Shown here in pieces: positions 11,801 to 23,721 of a stretch of 64,000 nt of DNA. The notes below the pieces were generated by a model. That model searched no databases, was not told where the DNA came from, and saw nothing but the letters and a program-made list of their open reading frames with translations. This DNA comes from Klebsormidium nitens. Its lineage: Eukaryota > Streptophyta > Klebsormidiophyceae > Klebsormidiales > Klebsormidiaceae. A program made the translations under genes and the position numbers. Location: contig DF237141.1 in NCBI GenBank assembly GCA_000708835.1, positions 1-64,000 on the forward strand. The letters run 5' to 3'. Each line of letters opens with the position of its first letter. The first letter of the stretch is position 1.

Positions 11801-14800
11801 TCGCCCCCACGTCCAGTCCCCCGGGCATCTGCATCCCCGGAGCCACTTGCCCGGTTGCCGCTGTGCCGGGGGATCCCTCCCCGCGCCCGTTCGGCCCGGG
11901 GGGTTCCGCCAAGCCCTCCATCGCGCCCCCCCCCCCGACGGCCTCCGCAACCGCTTGCGCGACGCGCCCCGCCTCCGCCTCCCAGTTGACACGTGTCAAC
12001 GCGTCGAAGCCCGACTGCCCGACGCGCCGCCCGATCTCGAGTTTGAGTGACGTCAGGACGACGTCAGCAATTTCTAGCTTCCGATGCTCGGGCAAACCGT
12101 TGGCGACTGCGGCCGCTGTTGATCCCACGCTGGCGACAGCGCCTGTCACTGCTGCAATTGGGGGGGCGCTCACCACGGCTTGGAGGACCCCCCCTTTTGA
12201 GTTGCTTTCGTCTTTGGAACCGGACCCTTCGCTAGGTGACTCTGTAGGCGCGTGTTGAGAGCTCTTGTTGTCAAAAGCAGTCGGATGCGCATTTGGATCT
12301 TGCACTTTGCCGTTCTCTAATGAATCGGTCGCTCCGTCAGCTGACGAGTGCTTCCCCGTCTCATAGCCCTTCTGCAGCCTCTGACGAGTCTCCTCTATCC
12401 TCTCCTTCTCGCCAGAAGCACCTTCCGAAGAACTTTCCGCCGGAACGTCCGAAACCGTCGTTTCTTGGTGAGTTGCGACTGCCGCCCGACGCCCGGTAGG
12501 CTCCCCCGACTCATCCCTTTCTATGACGACAGCCCTTTGCACCTGCTCGGTGGTTTGTACCGACCCCTCACCCCCTTGAGACGCCCGCCCGTTGACCGAC
12601 CCCCGCGCTTCCGAACCGTCCGATCGTCCGTTTTGAGCGTCCGAAACCGTCCGACTTGTGCTACTGACCGTCACTCCCATCCGCCCGTTTTCCGGCGCCC
12701 TTCCGTTGGAGGAGGCCGCCCCGTTTCCGGACGCCCTTCCGTTGGCGGACGGAACCTCGTTCTCGGGTTGTGACACGGCTTTCGTCGCCTGAGCACTAAC
12801 CTCATTCTCTACAGAAGGCGGCGCCCCTCCCCGATCAGTCCGCACCTGCGTGGCAGTCACAGTCGCCGTCTCCACTCCCGTTCCGTTCCGTTCGTGCCCC
12901 GGCGTTCCGCTCAACCCAGCTCCGGCAGAACTTTTCGCCGCGGACTCCGCACCCTTGTCAACCAATCCGTTCCCTTCTCCCCCGCTTCCTTGCGCTCCGT
13001 TCTCCGCAGCCGGACCCTTTCCGGTCACACTTTCCGCTCCGGTCTTCGAAGCGACTCCGTTTTCCGATTCCGTCTCGGGCTTTGCTTCCGCTTCTTTCGA
13101 ACTGGACGCGGCTTCAAGCGTGTCGAACACTCCCTCGAGAACGCCGAAAACGTTATGTACAGCGCGCTGCGTTCCGTCGTCAAACCCCTGGTCTAAGGTA
13201 GTCAGAGCGGAACCGACACTTGGCAAGGACGCAGGAGGCAGCGGAACCTGGACAACGGAACCGAGCTGTGTGAGGCACAGTGCAAGACAGCTTGAGAGCG
13301 TCTGTTCGAGTGAGGAGATTATTAAGAGGTCCACGTTGATGCTCCGCTGTTTGAAGCTCAAAGACCATTCTTGATACCAACTACCTTCTTTTGAGATGGT
13401 GTAAAAAATTGCCGAGAGACCCTCGTAAGGTTTCCGTCGAGAAGATAGTCTCGCTATTTTACCGGCCAACGACGACTGTTAAGCCGGACATAGGCACTAT
13501 CTGCGAAGTAATAGGAAGACTTCGGAGCTTCAACTCTAAGAGACGTGTCGACGTCGAGAAAATTAAAGCCTGCTGAATCCCAAGCTTTCTCAAAGAGTTC
13601 CCCGCACATGTAATCTAACGTGCAGTCCACTCGAAACCCAACTCGCACGTCTTGTGCGCACTCTTGCAGGAGATCAACATTTAGCCACTGGTTGCTTTTC
13701 TTCGTCGAATCAAAGCTGGTGCACCCTATTCGACCGGTTTTGAATCACGGGCAAAGCCGACATTGCATTCCGGACCATGTGATCCAGCCTACGGCCGCAC
13801 ACGCGCATTTGTACCATGTGTCGCGCGCGGCGCTCTTCTCTTGATGGTGCTCTCAACGGGACATTCAAAGCCGACGCGCTCGAGCAGCCGCAAACTGGGG
13901 TAACCGAGTCCAGAACAACATTATGGGTTTTGCCCGTCAGCATTCGAAATCGTCCGAAGTAGGTCGCACCAGTCTTGCAGCACAGTAGACCTTCACACAC
14001 CTTCTGTCAACGTTAAAGAGGACTCACCGCGGGTGGCGCGGCGGAAGGGGGTCCCGCCGGGGGGGCCCCCGGCGCAGGCGGCGCTTCCGCATTCAGAGCT
14101 GGCGTGACGGCCGCTGCCGCCTGAGAGGCGGACTCCGCGGGCGTTGGGGGGGGGGGAGCGCCGTCGTTTGTAGCCGGGGCAGGCGGTGCTGCAGATTTGA
14201 AAGTCACATTCTTAGATGTTGCGGTGACTTAAGAAAGTAAATTTGGGGTGCGGTCGAATCTGAAGTCGGCATGCAGATCTGACGGTGAAACGTTTGTGTA
14301 CGTTTGTGTACGTTTGGGTACACAACACAGAAACGTACACGGAGCAGAAACGACTTTTGCGGATGCCTCAAGTCGTGGGTGACTACAAGGATCGCACCTC
14401 GAAGCGTATGCCGAACTAAAAAAGGGTTGCAACAAATCTAAGGACTAGAGCTAACTCGCCACCTTCTCGTTCAAGCACCGAGCACTTCAAAGTGTTTGGG
14501 GCGGTCTTTTAGACAGCTCCTCGTTGCATTCAGAAATCACGCTATCTCCTCCATTCACATGGCACATCCTAATCCAGGACACGGAAAGGGTTCAGCAACG
14601 ACATCTCACCGTCTTTTGGAGCGTCAGATGGAGGCGGGGCCGCCGCTGTATCCCCTGGCGGTGGTGCATTCTCCGGACCCCCCCCACCTTGCTTCTGAGC
14701 CGCATCACCCTTTGTGGGGGGCGCAGACTCTGTACTTTGTGGGGGGGGCGCGGGGGTGTCCTTGGCAGGCTCCGCTGCTTTCGGCTGAGGGGGGGCAGTC

Positions 14801-17800
14801 TCCCCCTTCGGAATCTCATTTGGCGGGGTGGGCGTGCTGCTTCCTGAGTCGGATTTGGATGCTTCCGGAGGGGGTGTGGCGTCTCCACCTTTAGGGGCCG
14901 CTTCGCTTTTCGGCGAAGTATCGTTTTGCGAGGGGGGCGGAGTTTCAGCTTTTGATGTTCCCGGAGGGGGCGAAGCGTCCCCCCCCTTTGCGTCAGCTTT
15001 CGCTGGCTCGGAAGAGGCAGCTTGGGGCGGTTTACTATCGGTCCGAGGGGCTTCCGACTTGGGCGGTTCGTTCTGTGGGGTGGTACTGGGGGGCGAGCTC
15101 TCGCCCCCACTTGTGGGCGCTTTGCTTTCCCCCCCACTTGGCGCCGCTCTGCTTTCCCTTCCGCTTGGGGACTCCGACTTAGGCGCGGCGGGGGCTTCCT
15201 TTGGGGGGCTGTTTGAACCAGAGTTTGAGGGGGGGGCGCTCTCGGCTTTGGAGCTAGATCCCCCGTCACTTTTTGGTGGGGGCGGTTTTGACTCTCCGCT
15301 CTTTTCTCCCCCTGCCGGGGGGGCCTTCGGCGGTGCCGCGGGCGGATTCGGTGCTTTCGGGGGGGCTAGGTTTCCCTTAAACCCCCCCGCAATCTTGCTC
15401 ACAAGATTACCCCCCTGCGACGAAAACAGCCCCGACACGCGGTCCATGTCAATCTGTTTCGTCAGCACCCCGGCCTGGCCCTTACTCGTCTCCATAAACG
15501 TCTGCACCGCGCCTGTGACTTTCATGCGGACGTCCGGAGGCACCGCCAAATCCAGTGCGGACGCTAGTGACTCTCCGTTGTTCACCGCCGCCACGACTTG
15601 CTTCTTCTTCTCCTCGGAGAGCGTTCCCGGAAGTGCCACGTCAGCAACGTTCAAAAAGCTCTCAGCGGTCGCGGTCGCGATGCCCTTCTCGTCCACGGGA
15701 GGCGGGGGGGGCGCCTCGTCGGATTCCGGCCCCTTCTCGGCGGCTCCGGAATCCGGTCCCAGAGCGGCGCCAGATGCGCCCCCTTCCTTCTTGCTGCCGT
15801 CAGCTTTCGCCTTTCCCTCGCCACTTGTGCTACTTTCCGACGCTTTCGGATCTTGCGAACCATCTGTCTTTTGCGCCGCCTTCGCTTTTAACTCCCCCTT
15901 TCCGTTCTTATTTTCAACATCACTTCTTCCGTCACCGGATTCAGCGTCCCCGTCTGCCGTTCGTGCAATCCGCTCTCCGTTCCGACTAGAATCAGACCCC
16001 GCCCGGGGTTCGCCCTCCGGCCGACGACCGCTTTCTACTCCGCTCGCTTCCGACCTCCCCGTCTTCCCACCTTCCTCCTTCCTTCGTTCCAAAATCGCTT
16101 CGCCGTTCTCTAGAAAAACTTCTTCGTCCGCGTCTACTGTTCCTGACTCAATGGGCTCTCTCTTTCCTTCGACTGCCGCTGCAGCCTTCCCTACTGCCTT
16201 CCCTTTCTCTTTCGCATCTGCTGACCGCTCATCGGCCCCTTTCTCCTTTTTCGCCAGATTCGCTTCTGCCCTTTCCCGCCCCTTTTCCTCCGCCCTCTCC
16301 AACTCTACCGACGTCTTCGGATCTACTCCAACCTGATCCTTTCTCGCCTCTAGTTCTTCCACGCCCGCAGCCGTGACATTTCCCGTCCCGTTCGGAACCC
16401 CCGAAGTCCCGTCCACATCCTCGGACGCTTTCCCGGACGCGGACGCAACCTCCGAACCGTTTTCTGCCCCGTCCGGATCCTCGGAAGCCTCCGACCTTCC
16501 TTTCGCGCTCACTTCCGCTGGCCGGTTCTTGGACTCAGAAACAGCGTCCGAATCGTCCTTCCTGCCGTCCGAAACTTCTAAACCCTTGTCCGACGCCCTA
16601 GGCACCTCCTCCGACTTGGACGAAAGGTGCTCTGCCTCTTCTTTTCCGTCCGGGTGTTCTGGTGCCGAATCGTTCGCTTTGGCGTCCGAAGCTTGCCCTA
16701 CGTCAGCAACACCTTGTGCTTCGGCGCCCGAAACTTGTCCGACGTCAGCGACGACTTGTGCTTCAGCGCCCGACGCTTGTCCTACGTCAGCAACGACTTG
16801 CTGAGACGGAGACCCTGCCCCATCCCCCTGCCCGTTGTCCGAAACCAAGTTTGCTTCGCTCTCTTGCATTGCAGTGCCTGAGACCAAGATCAAAAGCGTG
16901 AGTGGGTCAGAATGGGTGTTGTAGTCCAAGAATGAGTTCTTCAGAGCACAGCCGTCAAACACTTGCAAAAACGTCGTCTACTTGGTCCTCGTTTGTGGAG
17001 AGTACGACCACAGTCGGAACCCAACGTGCGTAGATGAAGGATAACACCCGAAAGGCAAAAAATAAATCAAGACTTGAACCCTCTTCTTGGCTGAGCGTGG
17101 GCTTTGTTTGGGAGACACTACGCAAAGCGAATTCTACGCGACCAAAAGCTACGTTCTTTAATAGAATACACTACGAAACCAGAACGTCTTGATCTCGTGG
17201 CACTCCTGGGGCGTGACAGCGATGAGACGACTCGTATGATCTATACGGCAGTGAAGACTGTGTCGGCTTCGAAACACCCAAGCATCGATCACCAAATTCA
17301 TCAAGAAAAAAAACGTTAACAACCCGTACTGACAAGTGGCACCTTGCCAAACCTCACCTGCGCCCAAAGTAGGTACCCCTTTCTCACTTCTATCTGCGTT
17401 TTCAGAAATGCGTGGATCCTTCCCCTTCAGCAGTGCAAGCTCGACGGCGTCCAGCCACTCAAGTGCCACGTCAGCAGTCCAGCCGCCCAGCGTCCGGCTG
17501 ACGTCATGCGCGCCACGTGTCAGCAGGAGAGTGGTGCAAGGGTTGCTGTGGATGGCCGCACGGGGGATCGCTGCTGCTGGAGCCTCCACGTCGGTTGCAC
17601 TCTGCAGATTGAGTGATCCGCTATCAATCGACCTTGCATTACGAAATCAATAGAATGCGAAAAGTGGGGATGTATTAGAACTCTGTCAACTCAACCTTCA
17701 ATCAAAAATTCAGCAGTCAGACCGTACTTTCAAACCCGTAAGGATGATGCGGAAACCATACAAGAAGCGTTCTGTGAGACTTAACTATAGGAAGGCGCTT

Positions 17801-20533
17801 TCTCATTACGTTGTCAGATAGATTTGATACCCCAGTATCAAGCAAAGCAATTTGCTCCAAAGGTGGCACTCAGGAAAATATACAGTCCCGTGGCGGTGTC
17901 GCAGCTGAAAGGGAGCCATACCTGGATAAAGAGCAAGGGCGTATTCACACTCGGGACATGGCCCCCGCAGCTAGCCGACCCATAGTACGCCTCCCGTGAA
18001 GCGAACCCGTTTGCTGGTGAGGTAAAACGGTCGTCGAACTCCGCAACAGAGGTCGCAGCCATGGCGGGTTCGACGTCGTTGAAGTGGCCTTCGAACAACG
18101 GCTGTGGAAGATGAGACAATGTGGCTGACGTCAAATACCGGCATCGAAGCATAACGTTCTGGTATCCTGCCGCCAAAGAGTTGGTATCAGAGTTTAAGCC
18201 CCAGCACTGGGCCCAGCTAAAAGGGGCCCAGCTAAAAGGGTGATGACATTGCGTAGACGCCCTCTTTAACCCGACTCTTAACTTACCAGATGCTGCCGCA
18301 GCAGTTCTGTCCTCTCCTTTGCGAGTGCCTCTCCGCGCTCCTCGTTCCCAGGCCTTGTCAGATTCTCGGTCGACGCAGCCAAGTCAAACGGGCAGCCCAC
18401 CGCCACCGCCGCGGCGATGGGCAGGGCCTCTGAGGCCCTCTCCTCAACGTACTTGACCTGCAGATGCGACGTGAGAGTTTGGGGTGAAGAACTTCGACAA
18501 AAGCACCACTGTGTTGTCGGCATTTCACAAACGCCATGTGCAAGCATCAACACTTCGACTTTCAGAATAGGGGACGGCACACTGGTTAAGATCTTGGTGT
18601 CAAGGAACCCAAAGACAATCTGTACGTCCTACGCCCAGGTCAATCTTGCGCCGGTCACCGACTTTCATTTGAAATTGCATCGTCGAGCTGGCCGCCACAC
18701 CCCCAGAATTGAGCCCTGTTCAATATGGAATAGGGAGTATGGTAGCATCATAGCTGACGTAACTTCCTGCTGTACCAGGTTTAAGAGACAAGACTTACAA
18801 TTTACCCCGCGCCGGTAACAATCGGTGTCTTCTACCAATTAAGAAAACATATTTGGCAAGAACAGTGGAGTAGAAAGATGGACATTCACTATACGATTCA
18901 ACCCAAAACTGGTGGTCTGGCTGACCAGAACTGTGGTTGAGTTTTTTTCAATTAGTAAACATGTGACGCCACTCACCAGCAGATTGGCCCCGGAGCCTAT
19001 TGCCACCGCTGTAAAAGTGGCCCAGGGCCGCTGCTCCTGGAGGAACGCCAACGCGTGTGCCAAGTCCCCTGTGGCGCCCGCATCAAATAATCTGTAGAAC
19101 AGGTTGAAGTGGTTAAGGGGTTCCTTGGTGTTTAGGGTTCAAGGAGTTTGATTGTCAGGGAAGGAAAATCATACTGCAAAAATGCATGGTTTCAATGGTA
19201 ACTGAGTCAGACTTCAAACTGCATTGTGCCTCTTGAAGGCAAGACGACTCTGAGAAACTAGTTCGTACATTACCTTTCAACACCCTGATTTTGCCACGAT
19301 CTTCCAGGTAGAGGAGTCTCAACACTCAAAGTTCCTCAAATCTACAAGGCTGCCAATTTCCAACATGTGGATCAAATTTCCTGTTAAGATTACCTTTTTC
19401 AGATTTGTCAATCTCGCACCCATACGAGGACCATCGTTCCTTACTGACAACAAACATCAAGTATTTGTCCACTTGTTTCGATCAAACAAAAGTGTGAAAA
19501 CTTACTTTGGAGTGGTGACGGGGCTCTGTGCAAACCCTCTCTGATTGACCACCACCGGAAAATGGCCCGAATCCGCTGCCTTTCGGACTAACGTTTTCAC
19601 CCCCTCGTCGAAACTCCCCGCCACCGACCCCGGCACAATCAACACCAACGACTCCCGCCCGTCTCTTTCGTCAATCGCCAGGTGGGCGGGCCAATCGAGC
19701 GCCAGGTGGCCTCCATCCGGCAGCCGCACGCAGTGGCGCCGATACTTGACATCCTTCTCTAGTCCTCCGCCACTGCGGGGAGCCACTTTCGCTGCCCTCG
19801 TTGCTGATGCTTCTGCAAGAGTTTCTTTTCTAAGTCCGCCGATGAGAGGGCTCCGCGTGAGCACAAACCGGTTAAACTCATTGTCCGCTGCTGAAATGAG
19901 CTCGCCCTGGGGGGCTGACTCGTGCACCTCCGACGGCCCCCTGGAATGCGCGAGCGCCCAAGCCGCCAGCGCCCCTGCACTTATTCCTGTGGCCGTTGCA
20001 ATACCCACATCCCACCCTCCAAAACTTTTTATACCCCCAAACCCTTCGAAAAACCCGCTGGATAATGAGAGTGCTGCATATGCCCCCGCCACAGCATTCT
20101 GAGCGCCACTGAAAATGTCTAGAGATGACCTGGCTGGACGAGAGATAGCATTTGACCGGTTTGGAGAGGGGTTATGGCCATGGGTTGCTAAAGCGCGGCC
20201 GAAAAAGCGGCTGGAGAGAGGGCTACGAGCGGTGGCTGGTCGACCTATCTCGAGACTTCTTGAATTCCTGCCCCCTCGCTCGCAAGCTTTCTTGTGGCAC
20301 TTCACAGGCAGGAGATTCAAGGGCTTTCCCGATGCAACAATGCTATGCCAATATGAGCAACTCACAGACTGCCTGCAGGGATTCGCTGCAAAACCAATCG
20401 ACCTGCTGTGACCAATTTGGACTCCTGGACTCTTTGTTGACTGCCGCCCATGCGAATCTGGATGTCTCGAAAGGCCGCAGCCTTGCACCAGAAGGGGCGG
20501 ATGGCCTCCTGACAGTCGTATACTTGCCTCCAT
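6555..20533 (-). CDS. Giant alpha/beta-hydrolase–CPBP intramembrane protease fusion (AT2G03140-like)
   Basis: Thirteen minus-strand exons: 20533-19506, 19091-18977, 18457-18287, 18101-17922, 17601-17358, 16877-14610, 14188-14028, 13265-11642, 10828-10689, 9871-9421, 8833-8680, 8054-7750, 7320-6555. All phases match if one base is restored in exon 10, giving about 2,535 aa. The first ~140 residues are basic, Ser-rich and acid-poor, suggesting a plastid or mitochondrial transit peptide. An EMB8-type alpha/beta-hydrolase follows (about 270-545): the Asp (SATD, ~502) and His (RGAH, ~530) of the triad are present, but the nucleophile elbow reads AIGSGAN with Gly where Ser is expected. Exons 6-8 encode ~1,350 low-complexity residues. 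Exons 11-13 encode membrane spans with CPBP motifs EELIFR, FALAH and HSGLIAAN, then an acidic tail. Large plant proteins of this build are known; their function is not settled. Activity of the hydrolase half is doubtful. Confidence 0.85.
8041..8124 (-). repeat. Duplicated splice-acceptor/exon start, 61 bp apart
   Basis: The sequence CTCTCCAG followed by ATCCACATCTGG, which forms the acceptor and first codons of exon 12 (exon start 8054), occurs again 61 bp upstream in the intron (alternative exon start 8115). Both copies are good acceptors. 61 is not a multiple of three, so use of the upstream site would shift the frame. Confidence 0.75.
9536..9551 (-). other. Homopolymer frameshift in exon 10
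   Basis: On the coding strand there is a run of seven G, a C, then eight G. Upstream of it the frame that fits the acceptor at 9872 reads ...DQSRLVMLLADAGG. Downstream the frame that fits the donor at 9420 and exon 11 reads GVFRVAGKLALFWGG...NLAKR. The two frames differ by one base. Adding one G restores the whole gene to an exact multiple of three. Sequencing error in the G-run is the simplest cause. Confidence 0.75.
10551..10628. repeat. Three-copy ~28-bp tandem repeat in an intron
   Basis: The core GACGGTCACA starts at 10562, 10590 and 10619, embedded in units of 28-29 bp resembling AAGGAAAAGAGACGGTCACA. It lies in the intron after exon 9 of the giant hydrolase–CPBP gene. Confidence 0.8.
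14284..14335. repeat. Short GTACGTTTGT-type tandem repeat
   Basis: Three near-identical 10-bp units of the type CGTTTGTGTA follow each other, then a partial inverted copy (AAACGTACAC). It sits in the intron between exons 6 and 7 of the giant gene. Confidence 0.65.
16690..16805 (-). repeat. Coding 42-bp repeat, three copies
   Basis: The minus strand encodes three consecutive 14-residue units of the form VVADVGQxSGAEAQ near the start of exon 6 of the giant gene. The ACGTCAGC core recurs at 16700, 16742 and 16784, exactly 42 bp apart. Recent slippage or unequal exchange inside a disordered region is likely. Confidence 0.85.
18208..18241. repeat. GGCCCAGCTAAAAGG direct repeat in an intron
   Basis: The string GGCCCAGCTAAAAGGG occurs twice back to back within the intron between exons 3 and 4 of the giant gene. 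Confidence 0.7.
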
Positions 20534-21826
20534 GTTTTCAGCTTGTTACATCAAACTGTCAGCTCAGCGTGGTCCGACGAGCGGGCAAAGGAAAGCCATG
20601 ATATAAGATCAGGCACATGCATGAGTCTTGAGCAAGAAGATTTCCCTCTTTGCCATGATACCTATAGCGCGACGCCTGCGACCCACAACAGACGTCTAGT
20701 GTGGCACTTCCGAGGAACCTGTGAGGCAGATGTTTGCAAAGGATGGAGATAGGTATCGAGAAGGGCAGCCATTGGAAAAAGCTCTTCCGTACCTAAATTA
20801 GTATCACAGAATCAGGGGGGCGAAAGCACGTCGCTCAAAATTGATGGCTCACATGCCTCAAGAAGATCAGGGGCGAAGCGGGTGCCAGTTGGCAGTTTTG
20901 AAAGTTGGCCATGTCAGCATGAGGGCCATGAATCATGATGACGTCGCGGCCTATCTGAGCAGGCGGACGCAGATGATTTGACTACTTTCGTACGGGTTGA
21001 AAAGCTGCGCGTCCGAACCGCACACGCTGTCCGACCTGAGTGTTCGCATTTTGAATGTGAGGTGAGCCCACTCGCGCGCACAGCATTCGAAAAAGATGGT
21101 GCACCTGCCTGCAGCTTCTACGCAGCTGCAAGTTGCAAGCGCAGGTCACATGCAAAGAGGCCACAGTTTCGGAGTCAGAGGGGCAGATCGCCTGGATCGC
21201 CTCCAAATCGCATTCTTTCCTAGGTGAAGCTGAAGTGTCGCAATCACAATTGCTTCAGCATTGCGTGCGGCAGCAGCACGATGGCAGCATTGCGTGTGTA
21301 GTCCTCTTTTTTCTGATTTTTAGCTGGTGTCGCGTCTTTGCTTGCACGAGGTTGCAAAAGAGGATCAGCAAGCGCAGTGGCAGCACAATTGCTGTCATCA
21401 TTCATCGGCAGATGTTCGTCGAGCTAGTATGACCTTTCCTTTGATGCAAGTTCCAGTTGAAACCAGGACAGATTGGGGGATTACCCAGAAAACGCTGCCT
21501 CTTTGAGCCCTTGCTTGGCTATCAATTGCAGAGTTCAGCTGCTTGAACGCCCCTTTGAGCGATCCGCGCTTGAAAATGTATCCCTGCCGTTCAGACTGGA
21601 CAGGAGAGAGTCCAGGTCCTGAACTGGTAGCAAGTACAAACAGCCAGACAAGGCACACCTTCTGAGCTGAGGAGGTAGCTAGTTTGATTGAGCCATATAC
21701 CTCCTCCTCACATCCGCAGCAAGCAGCAAGCACTGATTGACTCCCGTATGACCGACGTTAGGCTCACTTCTCCCCCTGCTATCCCTCTCTCTGATTCAGT
21801 GGATTTAATCAACTCAAAATCTAACC
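20534..21826. promoter_or_regulatory. Divergent 5' region, giant hydrolase gene and FA-hydroxylase
   Basis: Start codons of the minus-strand giant gene and the plus-strand fatty-acid-hydroxylase gene face away across about 1.3 kb. No coding frame with motifs is seen. Promoters of both genes should lie here, but no specific element stands out. Confidence 0.35.
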
Positions 21827-23721
21827 ATGTTCTCAACCAACCAGGCCCGCGGCTGTATCTGCCTTCTGATTGCAGCCGTTGCTTTTTACCACAAGTCTGC
21901 GAATGCTGCAGTCGCTGCCGTCTGGGATACCTACCGCAGCATTCCGCTCGTACAGCACGATTCGTTCGAGCCCCTAGTGGCCGTGACGGCGTTCTTCATA
22001 TGGACGCGTATGTGGCACGTTCTGGACGTCTACGTGCCGTCGCTTCGGGTGTACAAGTGAGTGCCTCGACGAGCCGCAACAACTTTCTGCATTCTACAGC
22101 CCAAGCACATTCTCACAAGTTTGTATGTTGAAATATGCGAACCTCTCATTTGAGGACTTTCCCCATTGGGTTGAATAAGCTCAGATTACTTTCTGAAACT
22201 ACACGCTTGTTCGGATTGAGAAGACGGTACTTTCTGTTTGCTGCTACGAATGTTCGGGCGCTTCGCTAGCTGGACATGACTTTAAGGAGGACCAAACTTT
22301 TGTGTACGGACGACCTAGATGAAAAGCACGGTCTCTGCCTATATCCTGTAATGTACGGAAGGCTGGTTGTCATTCTCTGTGATTGCTCTCAGGAACGAAA
22401 TCAAAGCACTTATTTACCTCCTTGTGCTCTCATGCCTCAAGTCGTTACTAACTTTTACCAACTTTTTCCATGAATCCGGAACAGCTTCTCCAGAGAGATT
22501 GTCTGCTGAAGATTTCTTAGTCAAAAAGTCCGATTAAATAGGTCTGACCTTTGTCACGTGCAGTGGTGTTTCCCGGCCTTCGGGCTCTCGATACCAGTTT
22601 CTAATATGTTCCATCTCTTCCGTCAGTTTGAATCGACCTTAAAACTTCGATGAACGGCTAACACAAACTCCCATCTCATTTGCCTCAGGTTGCACTTGTC
22701 CCACAACATAAAGGCCTGGAAGCTGGAGGGCTATCCTCGCTGGGAAGCAGTTTACTACCTAGCCCCCCTCCTGGTGTTCGACTGGATTTACCCCAGGAGG
22801 AAACTCGACCAACCCCCCCCTTCGGTGGAACGGGTCGTTTTCGACGTCATTGGAGCTCTCCTTATATACGACCTCCTGTTCTTCTTCTCACACCTGGCGC
22901 TGCATAAGGTAAGACCCTCCCTTGTTCCACTTCTTCTCGCTTCTTCATCTGATGTCTTTCGGCATTTCGTCCCTGTATTTCAAATGCCACGTTCCAAATG
23001 CCACGGCAGAAACGACGTCCTGACAAAGGAGAGTCCTGTTGTTGCCCCACAGCCTTCGGTTCAGAACGATGGGTCAAAAGACCCCATTCTAAGGAAACGA
23101 CGCAGAGCCAACGGAGGGGCAAGACGAGCTTGAGAAGAAGGATCCGGACAGGAAGACCGATGAGGAAGGTAGTCTCTCCTTATGCGCTACAAGTGGGCAC
23201 ACCCAGAATTGACCTTTTTGGGAATCTGTGATTCGTAGCCGAGCAGCGACACTTTCGACATCCATAGAAATTGACCGAAGTGGATTGCTGCCTGACTGCC
23301 TGGTGCTCCTTTGCTAACTCTGCAGGTCCCCTTCCTTCGGCGCTTCCACGCGCGGCACCACGTAATGGGGGGTGACATGCGGGCCTGCGACGCCACTCGT
23401 GCGCACCCCCTGGAAGAGTTGGCGCTCGTCACGTTCGCAATCACGTCCCTCAACCTTTTAAGGTGCCACTTTCTGTCCCGGTTTATCTTCAACATAACCA
23501 TCGGTTACATGTTAACCGAGGTGCATTCCGGGTACGATTTCCCCTGGATGCTACACCGGGTTGTGCCGTTTAAGCTGGTTGGGGGAAGCGTCCGGCACGG
23601 CCAGCACCACGCGAAGGGCGACCGGTACTATCAGCAGTTCTTTACCTACTTGGACGATACCTACGAGTGGGTTCGTCGAAAGCAGCAGCGGATCGGAGAG
23701 TCGCCTGATCAAGAAGGTTAG
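21827..23721 (+). CDS. Fatty acid hydroxylase / sterol desaturase superfamily membrane protein
   Basis: Three exons, 21827-22056, 22689-22908 and 23326-23721 (281 aa), with splice phases 2 and 0. The protein starts with a hydrophobic segment and has several membrane spans. It carries the di-iron histidine boxes of the family: HLALH (145-149), HARHH (158-162), EVHSGYDFPW (His217) and HGQHH (241-245). The family uses a di-iron centre and O2 to hydroxylate or desaturate sterols and lipids, usually in the ER. The length is normal. The layout resembles C-4 sterol oxidases and cholesterol 25-hydroxylase-like proteins; the substrate cannot be told from sequence. The ATG is the first in frame and sits just upstream of a hydrophobic segment. 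Intron 2 (22909-23325) contains no coding signal. Confidence 0.88.

Larger units (their letters stand above)
11642..16877 (-). other. Disordered middle region of the giant gene (exons 6-8)
   Basis: Exon 6 (756 codons) runs from an acidic Glu/Ser/Asp/Lys-rich part, through a short ordered stretch (around FLNVADVALPGTLSEEKKKQV, minus its ends), to a Pro/Ala/Ser/Lys-rich part. Exon 7 is almost purely Pro/Ala. Exon 8 starts with an ordered helix-like stretch (GSALTTLDQGF), continues with Asn-Gly-Arg rich repeats, and ends with an ordered segment plus a hydrophobic glycine-rich span before a Lys/Glu helix. The short ordered islands probably correspond to the conserved inter-domain part of the family; the rest looks like lineage-specific expansion. 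Confidence 0.6.

Noticed and set aside
11677-12258. Long open frames on the plus strand opposite exon 8 (and similar ones at 14828-16336)
   Set aside because: They are antisense shadows of GC-rich, repetitive minus-strand exons; the minus-strand frames join with matching splice phases and the plus ones do not.
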